In this document: piece by piece, positions 21,855 to 32,062 of the stretch
Layout of the letters: every line of letters starts with the position of its first letter
Numbering within the stretch: position 1 is the stretch's first letter
Assembly (NCBI GenBank): GCA_021397845.1
Contig: CM038050.1
Span: 109,605,891-109,669,890 of the forward strand
Origin: Areca catechu
Lineage: Eukaryota; Streptophyta; Magnoliopsida; Arecales; Arecaceae
Reading direction: 5' to 3'
DNA: 64,000 bases
The notes under the pieces: generated by a model
What the model was told of the DNA's origin: nothing
The model's input: the letters and a program-made list of their open reading frames with translations, nothing else
Databases searched by the model: none
Program-made: the position numbers and the translations under genes

Positions 21855-22679
21855 ATGGCATCAAGTGGTTTCAAGATAGATTTTGAAAAGTATGATGGCA
21901 AGGAGAACTTCACCTATGGCAAAAAGGGTTAAAGATTTATCGATTCAACAAAGGATCTACAAGGTCTTGGTTAAAGAAAAACCAGAAAAGATCAGTGTTG
22001 AAGAATGGAAGAGTTAGAAGAGATTGCTTTAAGCACCATCAGGATTATTTGGCTGATCAGGTTTTACCTGAGGTTTGTTTAGAGACTATCGTAAAAGGTC
22101 TTTGGAGAAGATTGGAGAACACATACATGGGAATGAACATGACACACAAGCTATGGTTGAAGAAGCAACTGTATAGCTTGAGAATGCCTGAAGGAGGAGA
22201 TCTTGTTGCTCATATTCAGAGGTTCAACCAAGTATTTTCAAGGTTATGAATCTAGATGTGAAGATTGATGAGGATGATCGGGCATTGTAGCTGCTGTGTT
22301 CACTCCCTGGATCGATGATGGTCTCATAACAACCTTGGTGTATGAGAAGGAAACCCTGAATTATGAAGAGGTTGTTAGTGTGCTCAGATCTAATGACCAA
22401 AGGAAAAAGATCTACAAAGGTAATCCTAACTCAGAGGTTCTTGCTGTGAATGAGAGGCAAGGTAGACCTAGGGAAAGAGCTAGGGGAAAGTCCAAGGGTA
22501 GATCTCAGTCTCGAAACCATAAGAACTTGAAATGCTATAAGTGTCAACAGCTTGGGCATATCAAGAAGCATTGTCCTCTTCGGATGATTAAAAAGGGAAG
22601 AGTCAACACAAGTGGTGCAAATGTATCAGAAGGTAATGGAGGAGATGTACTGATTGTATCAGATGAAAAAGTAGATTAA
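21855..22679 (+). pseudogene. Copia element J gag
   Basis: The start is MASSGFKIDFEKYDGKENF, a typical copia gag opening (K/FDG-NF). It is followed in shifted frames by LWRRLENTYMGMNMTHKL, QLYSLRMPEGGDLVAHIQRF, DEDDRA, and TLVYEKETLNYEEVVSVL. A basic linker then leads to an intact CCHC zinc knuckle at 22533-22574 (CYKCQQLGHIKKHC). Gag forms the particle and binds RNA. Three or more frameshifts break it. The C-terminal 127-residue frame (22296-22679) is the best preserved part. Confidence 0.85.
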
Positions 22680-23937
22680 GATAATACCTAGATTTTGAAT
22701 TTTGCATTGTCATACCACTATACCTCACATCGAAAATGGTTTTACACCTACGACAGGTTAGATGGAGGTAGTGTAAGCCTTGGTGATGATCATCCTTGTA
22801 TAGTAGCTGGAGTTGGCACCAAAAGGGTGAGAATGTATGATGGAGTGATAAGAACTTTGTCAAATATCAAACATGTACCAGAGTTGAAAAAGAATTTAAT
22901 TTCTTTGGACTACTTGGAAGAGCAGGGATATACTTTTAGTTATCAATCTGGTAGTGGATATTTGAGAATAACCAAGGGGGCTTTGGTGGTAATGAGAGGA
23001 AGAAGACTGAGCAACAATCTATACAAGATGGAAGGCTCAGTTGTGAATGATAGATAGTACAGAGGTGCTTACAGTGGCACAAGCGGAATAGTTGACATAT
23101 AAATGGTGGCACTATCGGATGGGTCATATGAGTGACCAAGGCTCATGGAGTTAAGTAGAAAGGGAACATTCCAACTTTGAAGAAGGATGGAAATGATCTG
23201 TGTGAGCTGTGTATCTTTGGTAAACAGCATAAGGTAAATTTGTTGTTTGTACCAAACCAAGTGAAGGAGTGCTAGATTTGGTGCACTCGGATGTATGGGG
23301 ATTGGTACCTATTTTATCTAGGGGTGGAGCAAGGTATTTTGTTACCTTCATTAATGACTTCTTTAAGAAATTGTAGGTGTATCTGATGAGAGAAAAATCA
23401 GAGGTATTTGCCCCGTTCAAAGCCTGGAGGGCTGAGGTAGAGAAGGAAACAGAAAACATGTGAAGTGCCTTCGATCTGATAATGGTGGGGAGTACTCTAG
23501 TATAGAGTTCAGGAGTTATTGTGAGAAAAATGAGATCAAATGCCATTCACAGTAAAGATGAATGACCCCACAACAGAATGGTGTTGCGGGAAGGATGAAT
23601 CGGACACTATTAGAGAAGGCAAGGAGTATGAGGCTGCAGTCATCACTGCAGAAACCTTTTGGGGTGATGCTGTTACTCTATCATATTTTCTTGTAAATAG
23701 GTCCCCTCATTTTAAGCTAGATGGAGGACTTCCAGAGGAAGCTTGGAGTGGAAAAAAAGTGGAGCTTGGTCACCTTAAGGTTTTTGGTTGTCCGGTCTAT
23801 GTACATGTGGAGGCAACTGAAAGAAGCAAGCTGGATCCTAAGTCAAAGAAGATGATCTTCATCGGGTATCCACAAGGAGTCAAAGGTTACCTACTATGGA
23901 TCCTCAATCATAGAGGATAGTGAATAGTAGGGATGTC
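22680..23937 (+). pseudogene. Copia element J protease remnant, GAG-pre-integrase and integrase
   Basis: After gag comes the protease region. The expected catalytic Asp-Ser-Gly/Ala is replaced by ILNFALSYHYTSHRKWF (about 22690-22740), so the active site is gone. Conserved protease/pre-integrase blocks follow (SLGDDHPC, GTKRVRMYDGVIRTLSNI, HVPELKKNLISL). Integrase appears as WHYRMGHMS, CELCIFGKQHKV (zinc domain), VHSDVWG, RSDNGGEYSS (catalytic aspartates) and, in a clean 126-residue frame at 23540-23920, FWGDAVTLSYFLVNRSPHFK, HLKVFGCPVYVH and KKMIFIGYPQGVKGY. It reads as TNT1/Tork-like. Frameshifts are frequent up to 23540. Confidence 0.85.
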
Positions 23938-24314
23938 ATTTTTGATGAAAGGAGATCTGGGAGAGATCGGGTAGTACAAATAATTGCAGCTTCAAAGGTG
24001 AACAGCAGTAACTGTCCTTCACAGGTGGAGGATAAGCCGTATACATCAACTAGCAAGGTGCTTTAGTTGAGGTGGAGTTAGGCAGGAAAGGGCCTATTGT
24101 AATGAAGGATCAGAAATGAAAATCAGTTGTTCAAAGTGAAGTGTAGGAACAGCCACAATCAAAAAACTTGCAGGATAGTGCAAGGGGAGTGGCATTGCAT
24201 AAACCTCAGCGTATAATCCAGAAGCCAATGAAATATGGCAGGGATAAAACTATATCATATGCTCTTATATCTGTTAATGAAGATCCAGAAAATTTAGTGG
24301 AAGCCATGGAAAGT
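23938..24314 (+). pseudogene. Copia element J, linker and start of reverse transcriptase
   Basis: It begins with VIFDERRS and a degenerate linker, then YGRDKTISYALISVNEDPEN and LVEAMES at 24225-24314, the standard lead-in to copia reverse transcriptase. It is interrupted precisely at 24315 by chromovirus D. The same reading resumes with PDKESWMQGMIKEMDSLRR at 29742. Confidence 0.8.
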
Positions 24315-25671
24315 TGGTGCGGGCACCAGGATTAGACAGAGGCTCCTCGACCCTCTATGAATTTCTGATTAGGTTTCTTAGTCTTTCTTGGGTCCTGTGA
24401 TAAGGCTTAAGATATTTAAGCCTAAGTAATTTGCATTTGAGTCATGTAATTAGTATTTAGTTGGTTTCAATTTTGATTTAGTCTTGTAATTTGGCCAAAT
24501 TGAGTTAATTTGGTCAAGTTAGGGTCAGTTGGTCCTGTAATTTACCAAGTTGGTTCACAAACTCAAGTTAATTTGAAGATGGGTTCAAGCTAGTTTGAAG
24601 ATGGGTCCACAAGTGAGCAATCAAGTCAAGCCCAATTGAAGAAGAGTCAAGCCACCTCTCCTCCATGCCAAGTTAGGAGTGCCAACTCATGGAATGCCAT
24701 ATCATCAATGCCACATGGCATGGGAGGTGCCACTTCACCAAGCACCATTGGACGGCCAAGTTCAAGATGAAAAGTTCAAATTCAAATTCCATGTTGGACG
24801 CCCATTAACCTCTCCTTGATCCAAATACACAACATCCTCACTCCACTCCCCAAATCAAGCCATTCCACCAAGATCAAGCCAAGTCATGGTCGGCCAAGCT
24901 TCATGAAAAGAATTTCAAATTTCAAGTTGGACACCCCTTGGAATGAAATTTCAACTTCAAATTAGGCCCCCCTTGATTCATCCTCAAATCAAGTTTTGTA
25001 ACTCCTTTTATTTGAGTTCAAATGAGGACTTGGGAGCTTATATATATGGCCCTAACCGTCTTGTAGAAAACATTGATGATGAATGAAAAAAATCTGAAAT
25101 TTTCTTTTCTCTAGCCCTTGTCTTGTGACTTGGAACTCTGTGAGAGAGTAAGCCTTTGTTCTTTGGAACATCAAGTGGTAAGAGGCCCTGGGTATCTTCT
25201 TCCTATGCAAGCCAACAATCCACCTCCATAGCTGAGACACCCCCACTGGAAGCTCTTCTTGAACACCCAACAAGAAGATCCCCTCTTGACCGCCACCCTC
25301 AACTTCTTTCCCCTTCATTTCTTTGCTATCTTATGCCTTCTTGTTTTTCTAACTCGATTCAAGGTTGCTTGCAGGTCCTTTCAGTACCACGGACAAAGGA
25401 GTAGGCCTACCTTGCCTCCAGGACCATCTGACAGAAAGCCAACAAATTTGCAGGTCGAGAGCTCGATTTAGAGCTAAGTCCTACTGGGATTTCTCAATCC
25501 CGAGGTCCTTCTTTATCACTGTTTAGGGTCTATGTCTACATGCTAGAAGTTTCTTGTCATTTTGCGAATCTCTAGATCTATTCTTAGTTTGATTTTGGGA
25601 ATTTGCCAACTCATTAAAATATAAAATACAAAAACAAAGAATCACTTGCACGCATCCCTTGTCTAGCATCG
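24315..25671 (+). repeat. 5' LTR of chromovirus D
   Basis: 1357 bp. It aligns by eye to the 3' LTR at 28288-29736 along its length but lacks about 92 bases corresponding to roughly 29434-29525. The missing segment is bounded by TCGAT in the longer copy, consistent with a microhomology deletion after insertion. A TATATATAT box lies at 25039-25047. The last bases are CATCG rather than CATCA. Confidence 0.9.
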
Positions 25672-25675
25672 TGTT

Positions 25676-25687
25676 TGGTATCAGAGC
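25676..25687 (+). other. Primer-binding site (tRNA-Met), chromovirus D
   Basis: TGGTATCAGAGC four bases after the 5' LTR, a perfect match to the usual initiator-Met site. Confidence 0.92.
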
Positions 25688-26559
25688 ATGGTTAGGACTT
25701 AGTTTCTATTTAAGTACTCAGATCAAGTGCTTCACCATGGCCATCCGGTCTTAGAAAAAAGTAGGGCTGCAAGACCCTCACATCCCATTCAAAAAGGATT
25801 TCCTATGGGATGTAGGGGTGCCGATGTGATTGACCCTTGAAGAAGAAAGTAAGGAGATAGGTATCTTAGGTCATAAAAAAAATTTCTGCATAACTAAGTT
25901 ATGCATCATTAGATTTCTGCATCATTAAATTTTGCCTCATGTTAATTTCTGCAATGATTAGATTTCAGCATATAGTTTTCAGCTTAATTAGATTTCAGCA
26001 TGTTTTCATTTCTGCATACTTAGGATTTTACATGATTTCTGCATAGTTAATTTCTGTACTTTAGGTTCATATCATTTAATTTTTAGCAACTAATATTCTG
26101 TCAATACACATCAAAACACAAAAAAATTAAGTGCACTTCATTAGATCTCATGTGTATGCCATCATATGCATTTCGAACCTAAGCCTAACTTAAAATTTAT
26201 TAGCATCTAATAGCTTAGGGACATCAATGAGTCAGGTTTAATCATTGTGGGAAACTAGCGCATGCAACCATTCAATTAGTACTGGGAAGCTGGTGTCTAA
26301 GCAAGAGGTTCAATGTCAAATGATCTAAGCAATGTTGGGTTTCCTTAATTGGGTCCCTACGTATAGCAAGGGGGCCTCCCACACTCCCACCTCTTACCTG
26401 CCAATGAAAGGCTAGTTGTTGTGCTGTGTGTAGTCTATGTTAACCCATTCTGTTTGAATTCATAGGTCTAGCAAAACCATAGTACCTTCCTTTATTTGTT
26501 GCATGTCAACTAGGTCAGGAGTCAAGTATCACCCACATCACTCTCAGTCAGGTGAACCA
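25688..26559 (+). other. Leader of chromovirus D with TTTCTGCAT repeats and duplicated module
   Basis: No coding sequence. At 25885-26060 the block ATTTCTGCAT or ATTTCAGCAT recurs about eight times at short irregular spacing. Downstream (26160-26410) lies a diverged version of the leader module found in the other chromoviruses (CTTAGGGACA, GGTGTCTAAGCAAGAGGTTCA, GGGTCCCTA, CTCCCACCTCTTACCTGCC). Confidence 0.6.
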
Positions 26560-27035
26560 ATGGAGAACAACCTCAAAAATCAAATTAGGATCCTCACTGA
26601 GCAAATTACCAACTTGACCCAAAGATTTGATGGATTTGAAACAAGCTAGGAACTCTAGAGAGGGTCTAGGATCCTCACACCGAACCAAAGTTTGAGTCAC
26701 CTCCCCACCCTAGGAGATTCCCTCAATATGATCCCTCCATAGAGGCTAAGCCCAGAAGAGTTCCACATCCTAACCCAGCCCAAGAGGTTCACCCTAGGAG
26801 ACCCAATCAAGAGTTCATGGACCAAGAAGAGAGGGCCATCAGAAACATCAAGCTTGAGGCACCCACCTTCGATGGCAGTTTAGATCCCAAAGTTTACATA
26901 AATTGGGAGGGACATGGAACAATACTTCGAGTGGTGTATGATGTTGGAAGGGATGAAGTTCAGATTTGCCAAACTTAGATTGGTCTGCCAGGCTAGGTGT
27001 ATTGGAATATTATTGAAAGGATGATCAGGCAAAGA
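26560..27035 (+). pseudogene. Chromovirus D gag fragment
   Basis: The start MENNLKNQIRILTEQITNL is a short coiled coil, placed right after the leader. Stops follow, then IRNIKLEAPTFDGSLDPKVY and RMIRQRG, which belong to the capsid-like retrotransposon gag domain. Most of the gag C-terminus, including the zinc knuckle, is deleted where it joins integrase. Confidence 0.8.
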
Positions 27036-28381
27036 GGGATGTTGCCCACATTGTTTCCAAATGTCGAACTTGTGCTGTCTCCAAATAGCAGAAGCAAAAC
27101 ACTGGTCTGTATACCCCTCTGCCCATACCTAGTCACCCTTGGCAGGATTTTAGCATGACTTTGTGGTAGGGTTACCAAGACCTTGAGGAGACACGATTCA
27201 ATTTGTGTAGTGGTTGATAGGTTCTCTAAAATGGCTCACTTTATACCCTGCTCTCAGATCTTAGATGCTTCCAAAGTGGCCAAACTATTCTTTGATCATG
27301 TGGTTAGGTTGCATGGCCTTCCTAAAATCATAGTTTCTGATAGGGATGTCTGTTTCACTAGTTATTTTTGGAAGACCCTTTGGCACTTACTAGGAACCAA
27401 GCTCAAATTTTCCACCGCCTACCACCCACAGACCGATGGCCAAATTGAGGTAGTCAACCACAGCCTAGGAAACTTGCTAAGATGCCTGGTAGGTGAGCAC
27501 ACTGGAAATTGGGAGCTTCTCTTACCTCGAGCTGAATTTGCCTATAATAGCTCAGTGAAAAGGACCACTGGCAAAAGTCCTTTCGAGGTTGTAAATGCGT
27601 ACAAACCTAATCACCTTCTCGATCTGATTTCCCTACCCATCCATGCACGAGTCTCAGAGTCCATAGAATCATTTGCACAGTATATTAGAGACATGCATAA
27701 GGAGATTAGCTCAAAATTAATTTTAGTAATAATACATACAAGAAATTGGCTGATTCTCGAAAGCGAGCCAAAGAATTTGAAATAGGGGATTCTATAATGA
27801 TTAGGCTTAGGCCTGAACAGTTTCCACCTGGGACCGTTAAGAAACCACATGCTCATAGAGTTGGCCCCTTTAGAGTGATAAGGAGAGTTGGCCCTAATGC
27901 CTATGTGCTTGAGCTACCCCCGGATTATGGCATTAGCTCGACTTTCAATATCTCAGACTTAGTCGAGTATAGAGAGCCAGCAACAATACCCAACAAGCCA
28001 TTTGGGCCTGACCTATCCTTTGAGAGTGAACCCGAACCTGAGTGTCCATCTCCAATTTTACCTGAGAGAGGAGAATGGATCGAGTGTGTCCTGGATGATC
28101 AAGCTATCACAACCTGGTGCAAAGGCTATCAACGTTACCTGGTCCGTTGGCAAGGCCGGTCGGATTCCGATGATTCATGGATTACCCAAGAGAACTTGCA
28201 ACATCTCGACCCCGATCTTCTTGAGAAATACCAGAGCCAGATTAACCCTTACTTGACAGGATCGAGTTCCTCCCACCTCGGGAGAATTGGTGTGGGCACC
28301 GGATTAGACAAAGGCTCCTCAATCCTCTGTGGATTTCTGATTAGGGTTCTTAGTCTTTTTGGATCCTGTAATAAGGCTTAA
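27036..28381 (+). pseudogene. Chromovirus D integrase with C-terminal chromodomain
   Basis: The zinc region is partly kept (VSKCRTCAVSK). The catalytic core is in one 200-residue frame (27183-27785): VVVDRFSKMAHF (first Asp), VSDRDVCFTSYFWKTLW (second Asp), YHPQTDGQIEVVN (third acidic residue, Glu). All three DDE residues are present. A frameshift near 27722 moves to a second frame (27746-28381) with the GPFRVIRRVGPNAYVLELPP module and a chromodomain (RYLVRWQGRSDSDDSWI...LDPDLLEKY, about 28130-28240). The frame ends inside the 3' LTR, as is common in chromoviruses. The chromodomain is thought to guide integration to heterochromatin. Only one frameshift and the missing upstream pol keep it from being intact. 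Confidence 0.88.
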
Positions 28382-29736
28382 AACATTTAAGCCTAAGTAA
28401 TTTGCATTTGATTCATGTAATTAGTATTTAGTTGGTTTCAATTTTGATTTAGTCTTGGAATTTGGCCAGATTGAGTTAATTTGGTCAAGTTAGGGTCAGT
28501 TGGTCCTGTAATTTACCATGTTGGTTCACAAACTCAAGTCAATTTGAAGATGGGTTCGAGCTAGTTTGAAGATGGATCCTTAAGTGGGCAATCAAGTCAA
28601 GCCCAATTGAAAAAGAGTCAAGCCACCTCTCCTCCATGCCAAGTTAGGAGTGCCAACTCATGGAATGCCATATCATCAATGCCACATGGCATGGGAGGTG
28701 CCACTTCACCAAGCACCATTGGACGGCCAAGTTCAAGATGAAAAGTTCAAATTCAAATTCCATGTTGGATGCCCATTAACCTCCCCTTGATCCAAGTAGA
28801 CAACATCCTTACTCCACTCCCCAAATCAAGCCATTCCACCAAGATCAAGCCAAGTCATGGTTGGCCAAGCTTCATGAAAAGAATTTCAAATTTCAAGTTG
28901 GATGCCCCTTGGAATGAAATCTCAAAGTCAAATTATGCGCCCCCTTGATTCATCCTCAATCAAGTTTTGTAACTCCTTTTATTTGAATTCAAATGAAGAC
29001 TTGGAAGCTTATATATGGCCCCTAACCTTTTTGTAGAAAACATTGATGATGAATGAAAAAAATCTAAAATTTTCTTTTCTCTAGCCCTTGTCTTGTGACT
29101 TGGAACTCTGTGAGAGAGTGAGCCTTTGTTCTTCGGAACATCAAGGGGTGAGAGGCCCTAGGTATCTTCTTCCTATGCAAGCCAGCAATCCACCTCCTAA
29201 GCTAGGATGCCCTGACTGGAAGCTCTTCTTGGATCCCCAACAAGAAGAACCCCTCTTGACCGCCACCCTCAACTTCTTTCCCCTTCATTTCTTTGCTATC
29301 TTATGCCTTCTTGCTTTTCTAACTCATTTCTAGGTTGCTTGTAGGTCTTTTCGATACCACGGACAAAGGAGTAGGCCTACCTTGCCTTCAGGACCATCTG
29401 ACAGAAAGCTGACGAATCCATAGGGTTGAGGGCTCGATCTTCCAAGCTGCATCCGTGAGGTGAGCGAACTCTGCATCAAGCGCTTCATAATTTCAAAAGG
29501 TTTGCACTCCCTAATCTCCTGAGTAGGGTATCGATTTAGAGCTAAGTCCTATCGGGGTTTCTCAATCTTAGGGTCCTTTATCACTGTTAAGGGTCTATGT
29601 CTGTGTGCTAGATGTTTCTTGTCATTATGTGAATCTATAGATCTATTCTTAGTTTGATTTCAGGAAATTGCCAACTTGTTAAAATATAAAATACAAAAAT
29701 AAAGAATCACTTGCATGCATCCCTTGTCCCACATCA
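28288..29736 (+). repeat. 3' LTR of chromovirus D
   Basis: 1449 bp, TGGTGTGGGCACC...CCCACATCA. It overlaps the last codons of the integrase frame. It keeps the roughly 92-bp segment missing from the 5' LTR. Confidence 0.9.
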
Positions 29737-29741
29737 AAAGT

Positions 29742-30133
29742 CCTGATAAAGAGTCATGGATGCAAGGCATGATAAAAGAGATGGATTCTCTCAGGAGGAA
29801 TAAGACATGGCAGTTGGTGGATCTACATCTGCTTGGGCAATTTTCTCCAAATGGGTGTTCACAAGAAAATTAGTAACTTCAGAGCAAGGTGGAGTGAGAT
29901 ACAAGACAAGGCTGGTAGCAAAGGGATATTCATAGGAGGGAGTTGACTACACAGAGGTGTTTTCTCCTGTAGTACGCCATACTTCAATTCAGATGTTGTT
30001 GTCATTGATGGGAAAACATGATATGAAATTAGAGTAGATGAATGTGAAGACAGCCTTTCTACATAGAAGTCTAGAATAGAAGATCTACATGAAGTAACCT
30101 GATGGCTTCATTGAGATTGGGTAGGAGAACAAG
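29742..30133 (+). pseudogene. Copia element J reverse transcriptase, continued
   Basis: It resumes directly after the D target duplication: PDKESWMQGMIKEMDSLRRN, KTWQLVDL, then in shifted frames KWVFTRK, VRYKTRLVAKGY, EVFSPVV, and MKQPDGFIEIG. It ends at about 30133, before the YVDD active site, where chromovirus F sequence begins without a visible target duplication. The rest of J is lost. Confidence 0.8.
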
Positions 30134-30449
30134 GTGATGCGGAGCGATACCTAGAGAGCCTTTGGACCTATCCCCTCCTGTTGTGAGTGACCCTAACCCA
30201 GAGTGTCCACTAACAAATTTGGCTTGAGAGAGGAGAACGGATCGAGCGTATCCTGGACGATCAAGCCATCACGACCCAGGGCCGCGACTATCAATGCTTC
30301 CTGGTCCGATGGTAAGGTCGGCCAAAGTCGGATGATTCATGGATTTCTCGAGAGGACTTGCAGCACCTCAACCCAGGCCTCCTCAAGAGATATATGAGCC
30401 AGCTGGATCTTCACTCGACAAGGTCAAGTTCCTCCCACCCCGGAAGAAT
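30134..30449 (+). pseudogene. Chromovirus F integrase tail with chromodomain
   Basis: In broken frames: RIERILDDQAITTQGRDYQ, FLVRW*GRPKSDDSWISRED, LQHLNPGLLKRY, SSSSHPGRIGG. This is the end of a chromovirus integrase, homologous to 28070-28287 of D. A stop replaces a residue in VRW*GR. It lies directly upstream of an LTR. Confidence 0.82.
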
Positions 30450-31356
30450 TGGTGGGGACACCAGAGGCACCAGAACAAGACACAGGCTTTTCAACCCTCT
30501 ATGGATTGATCAATAATTTATTAGTCCATCTGTAATAAGGGCTTAGCCCATCTGAGTCCATTTTAATTGTTATTTGAATCTTTTGAGTTGTTATTTCAGT
30601 TCTGTACTAGTCAGCTCATGTTGAGCTAGTTCAGTCCAATGCTAGTCAGCTCATGTTGAGCTAATTTTATTTTTTTTGAGTCCTGTCCAAGTACACTGAA
30701 AACTCAAGACTACATCATACAAGTGAAAACCAAATCCAACCAGATAGAAGACATGGAAGTATAGCCCAAGTCCAACCCAGCATGAAGATTTGAAAACCCT
30801 AGGAGGAAAATTAGAAACCCTGATTCCTTGCAGATGCCCTCCAGATGCCAAGATTCCCTTCCAGATGCCAATGTATATTCATAGACCAGGAATCCATGAT
30901 TCCAGAGGTCCATCTACATCCTAGACCAAAGAAATCAAGCCCAGGCACCAAGCCCAAGACCTTAAGAAGTAAGATACCAGGGAATATTCCTGCTACCTGG
31001 CTACCAGGCCATCCCAGCTTCCAGAGGCACAAGCCCATGCACCCGAGCCCCTTTGGGCCAACCCCTTGCTGCTCCTAGAAGCCCAACACACCCCCTAGGC
31101 ATCCTTTGAGTGTTAACCAAGTCAAGAGAATTTTTAGAGATTTTTTTTATCTAATGTTTCCTTATTTTCTAATTAGGGTTTGAGAGGGAAAAGGATTCTT
31201 ATGTAAAGACTAATGTGCCCTTACTTGGAGCCCAAGACTAAGGGTCTATTTAAAGGACCCTAGTCTCTTGTATGAGTTTTGATTTTGATATATGAATTAA
31301 AACTTGAGTTCTCTTCAAAAAAAAAAAATAATTGCATGCATATTAGTTCCGCATCA
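30450..31356 (+). repeat. Chromovirus F LTR, shared between 3' end and 5' start
   Basis: 907 bp from TGGTGGGGACACC to TTCCGCATCA. An integrase tail lies before it and a primer-binding site plus leader lie after it, so this one LTR serves as the 3' LTR on its left and the 5' LTR on its right. A run of A (about 31317-31328) lies near the end. TATTTAAAGG at 31247-31256 could be the promoter box. Confidence 0.82.
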
Positions 31357-31358
31357 TC

Positions 31359-32062
31359 TGGTATCAGAGCTTAGATTAGGGCTTGTTTTATGCATCTTTT
31401 TTAGTTTGTATATGCTCTGTTCTTTTGGTTATTTGTTACTACTCAGAACTTAAGAAATTCTGAAATTTTGTTTTCTGGACTCATCTTAATTCATTGTATT
31501 TTATGAAATTTTTGCAGATTTTATTTCAGTCTGTGCAATTTCTGCAAGCCAAAATACAGCCTGTAAATTTTTGGCTCTATTTTTTCAGCAAGACAATTTG
31601 GGAAGGTTTAGGGTTTTGTTTAGCATCTCTTTGTATATCTTTTATTTTAGTATGTTTCTAGCATATTAGGTCATTTGCTGCAAATCATATCTTTACAAAA
31701 GGACAAAAAACCAAATTATATATAAAAGCTGCCAAAACATCTAACCCTAATTTGCATCATCTACCTGCCATCATTGCATAATTTACTTTAAGGGCACTCT
31801 CTTTATGCTAGATAAGGGAAAGAGGTCATTACCTTTCCTTAGCCCAAAACCACCACCTTTGCATCCTATCCCAAGCCTAACCTAAAATCTATTAGACTTA
31901 ATTTGCCCTAGTGGGCTAGGGTCACCAACTGGTCGGGTCCAGGCTAGTGTTAGATCACTATGTCAAGTTAACCTGTATGTGCCTTGTGCTTAGTGTCTAG
32001 AATGGTGGTTCAGGGATTCAATCCCAAAGGGCTTGTGTGCTGGTCCACCTACCTAGCCAATC
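31359..32062 (+). other. Chromovirus F primer-binding site and leader, first part
   Basis: The primer-binding site TGGTATCAGAGC lies at 31359-31370. The leader contains TTTGCAG/TTTCTGCA blocks (31510-31550) and, from about 31895, the conserved module: CTAGTGGGCTAGGGTCACC, GTGTCTAGAATGGTGGTTCAGGGA, then TGGTCCACCTACCTAGCCAATC. It is interrupted at 32063 by chromovirus C exactly inside the CCAATC/GATTGG inverted repeat and continues at 38736. Confidence 0.82.

Larger units (their letters stand above)
24315..29736 (+). mobile_element. Chromovirus D, complete but internally deleted, in element J
   Basis: A Ty3/gypsy element of 5.4 kb with two LTRs, TG...CA-type ends (TGGTGCGGG at the left, CCCACATCA at the right) and a perfect 5-bp target duplication AAAGT (24310-24314 and 29737-29741). 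Inside are a Met primer-binding site, a long leader, a gag piece and the integrase with C-terminal chromodomain. Protease, reverse transcriptase and RNase H are missing: gag (ERMIRQRG) joins directly to the integrase zinc region (DVAHIVSKCRTC) at about 27035. It splits the reverse transcriptase of J. Confidence 0.92.
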
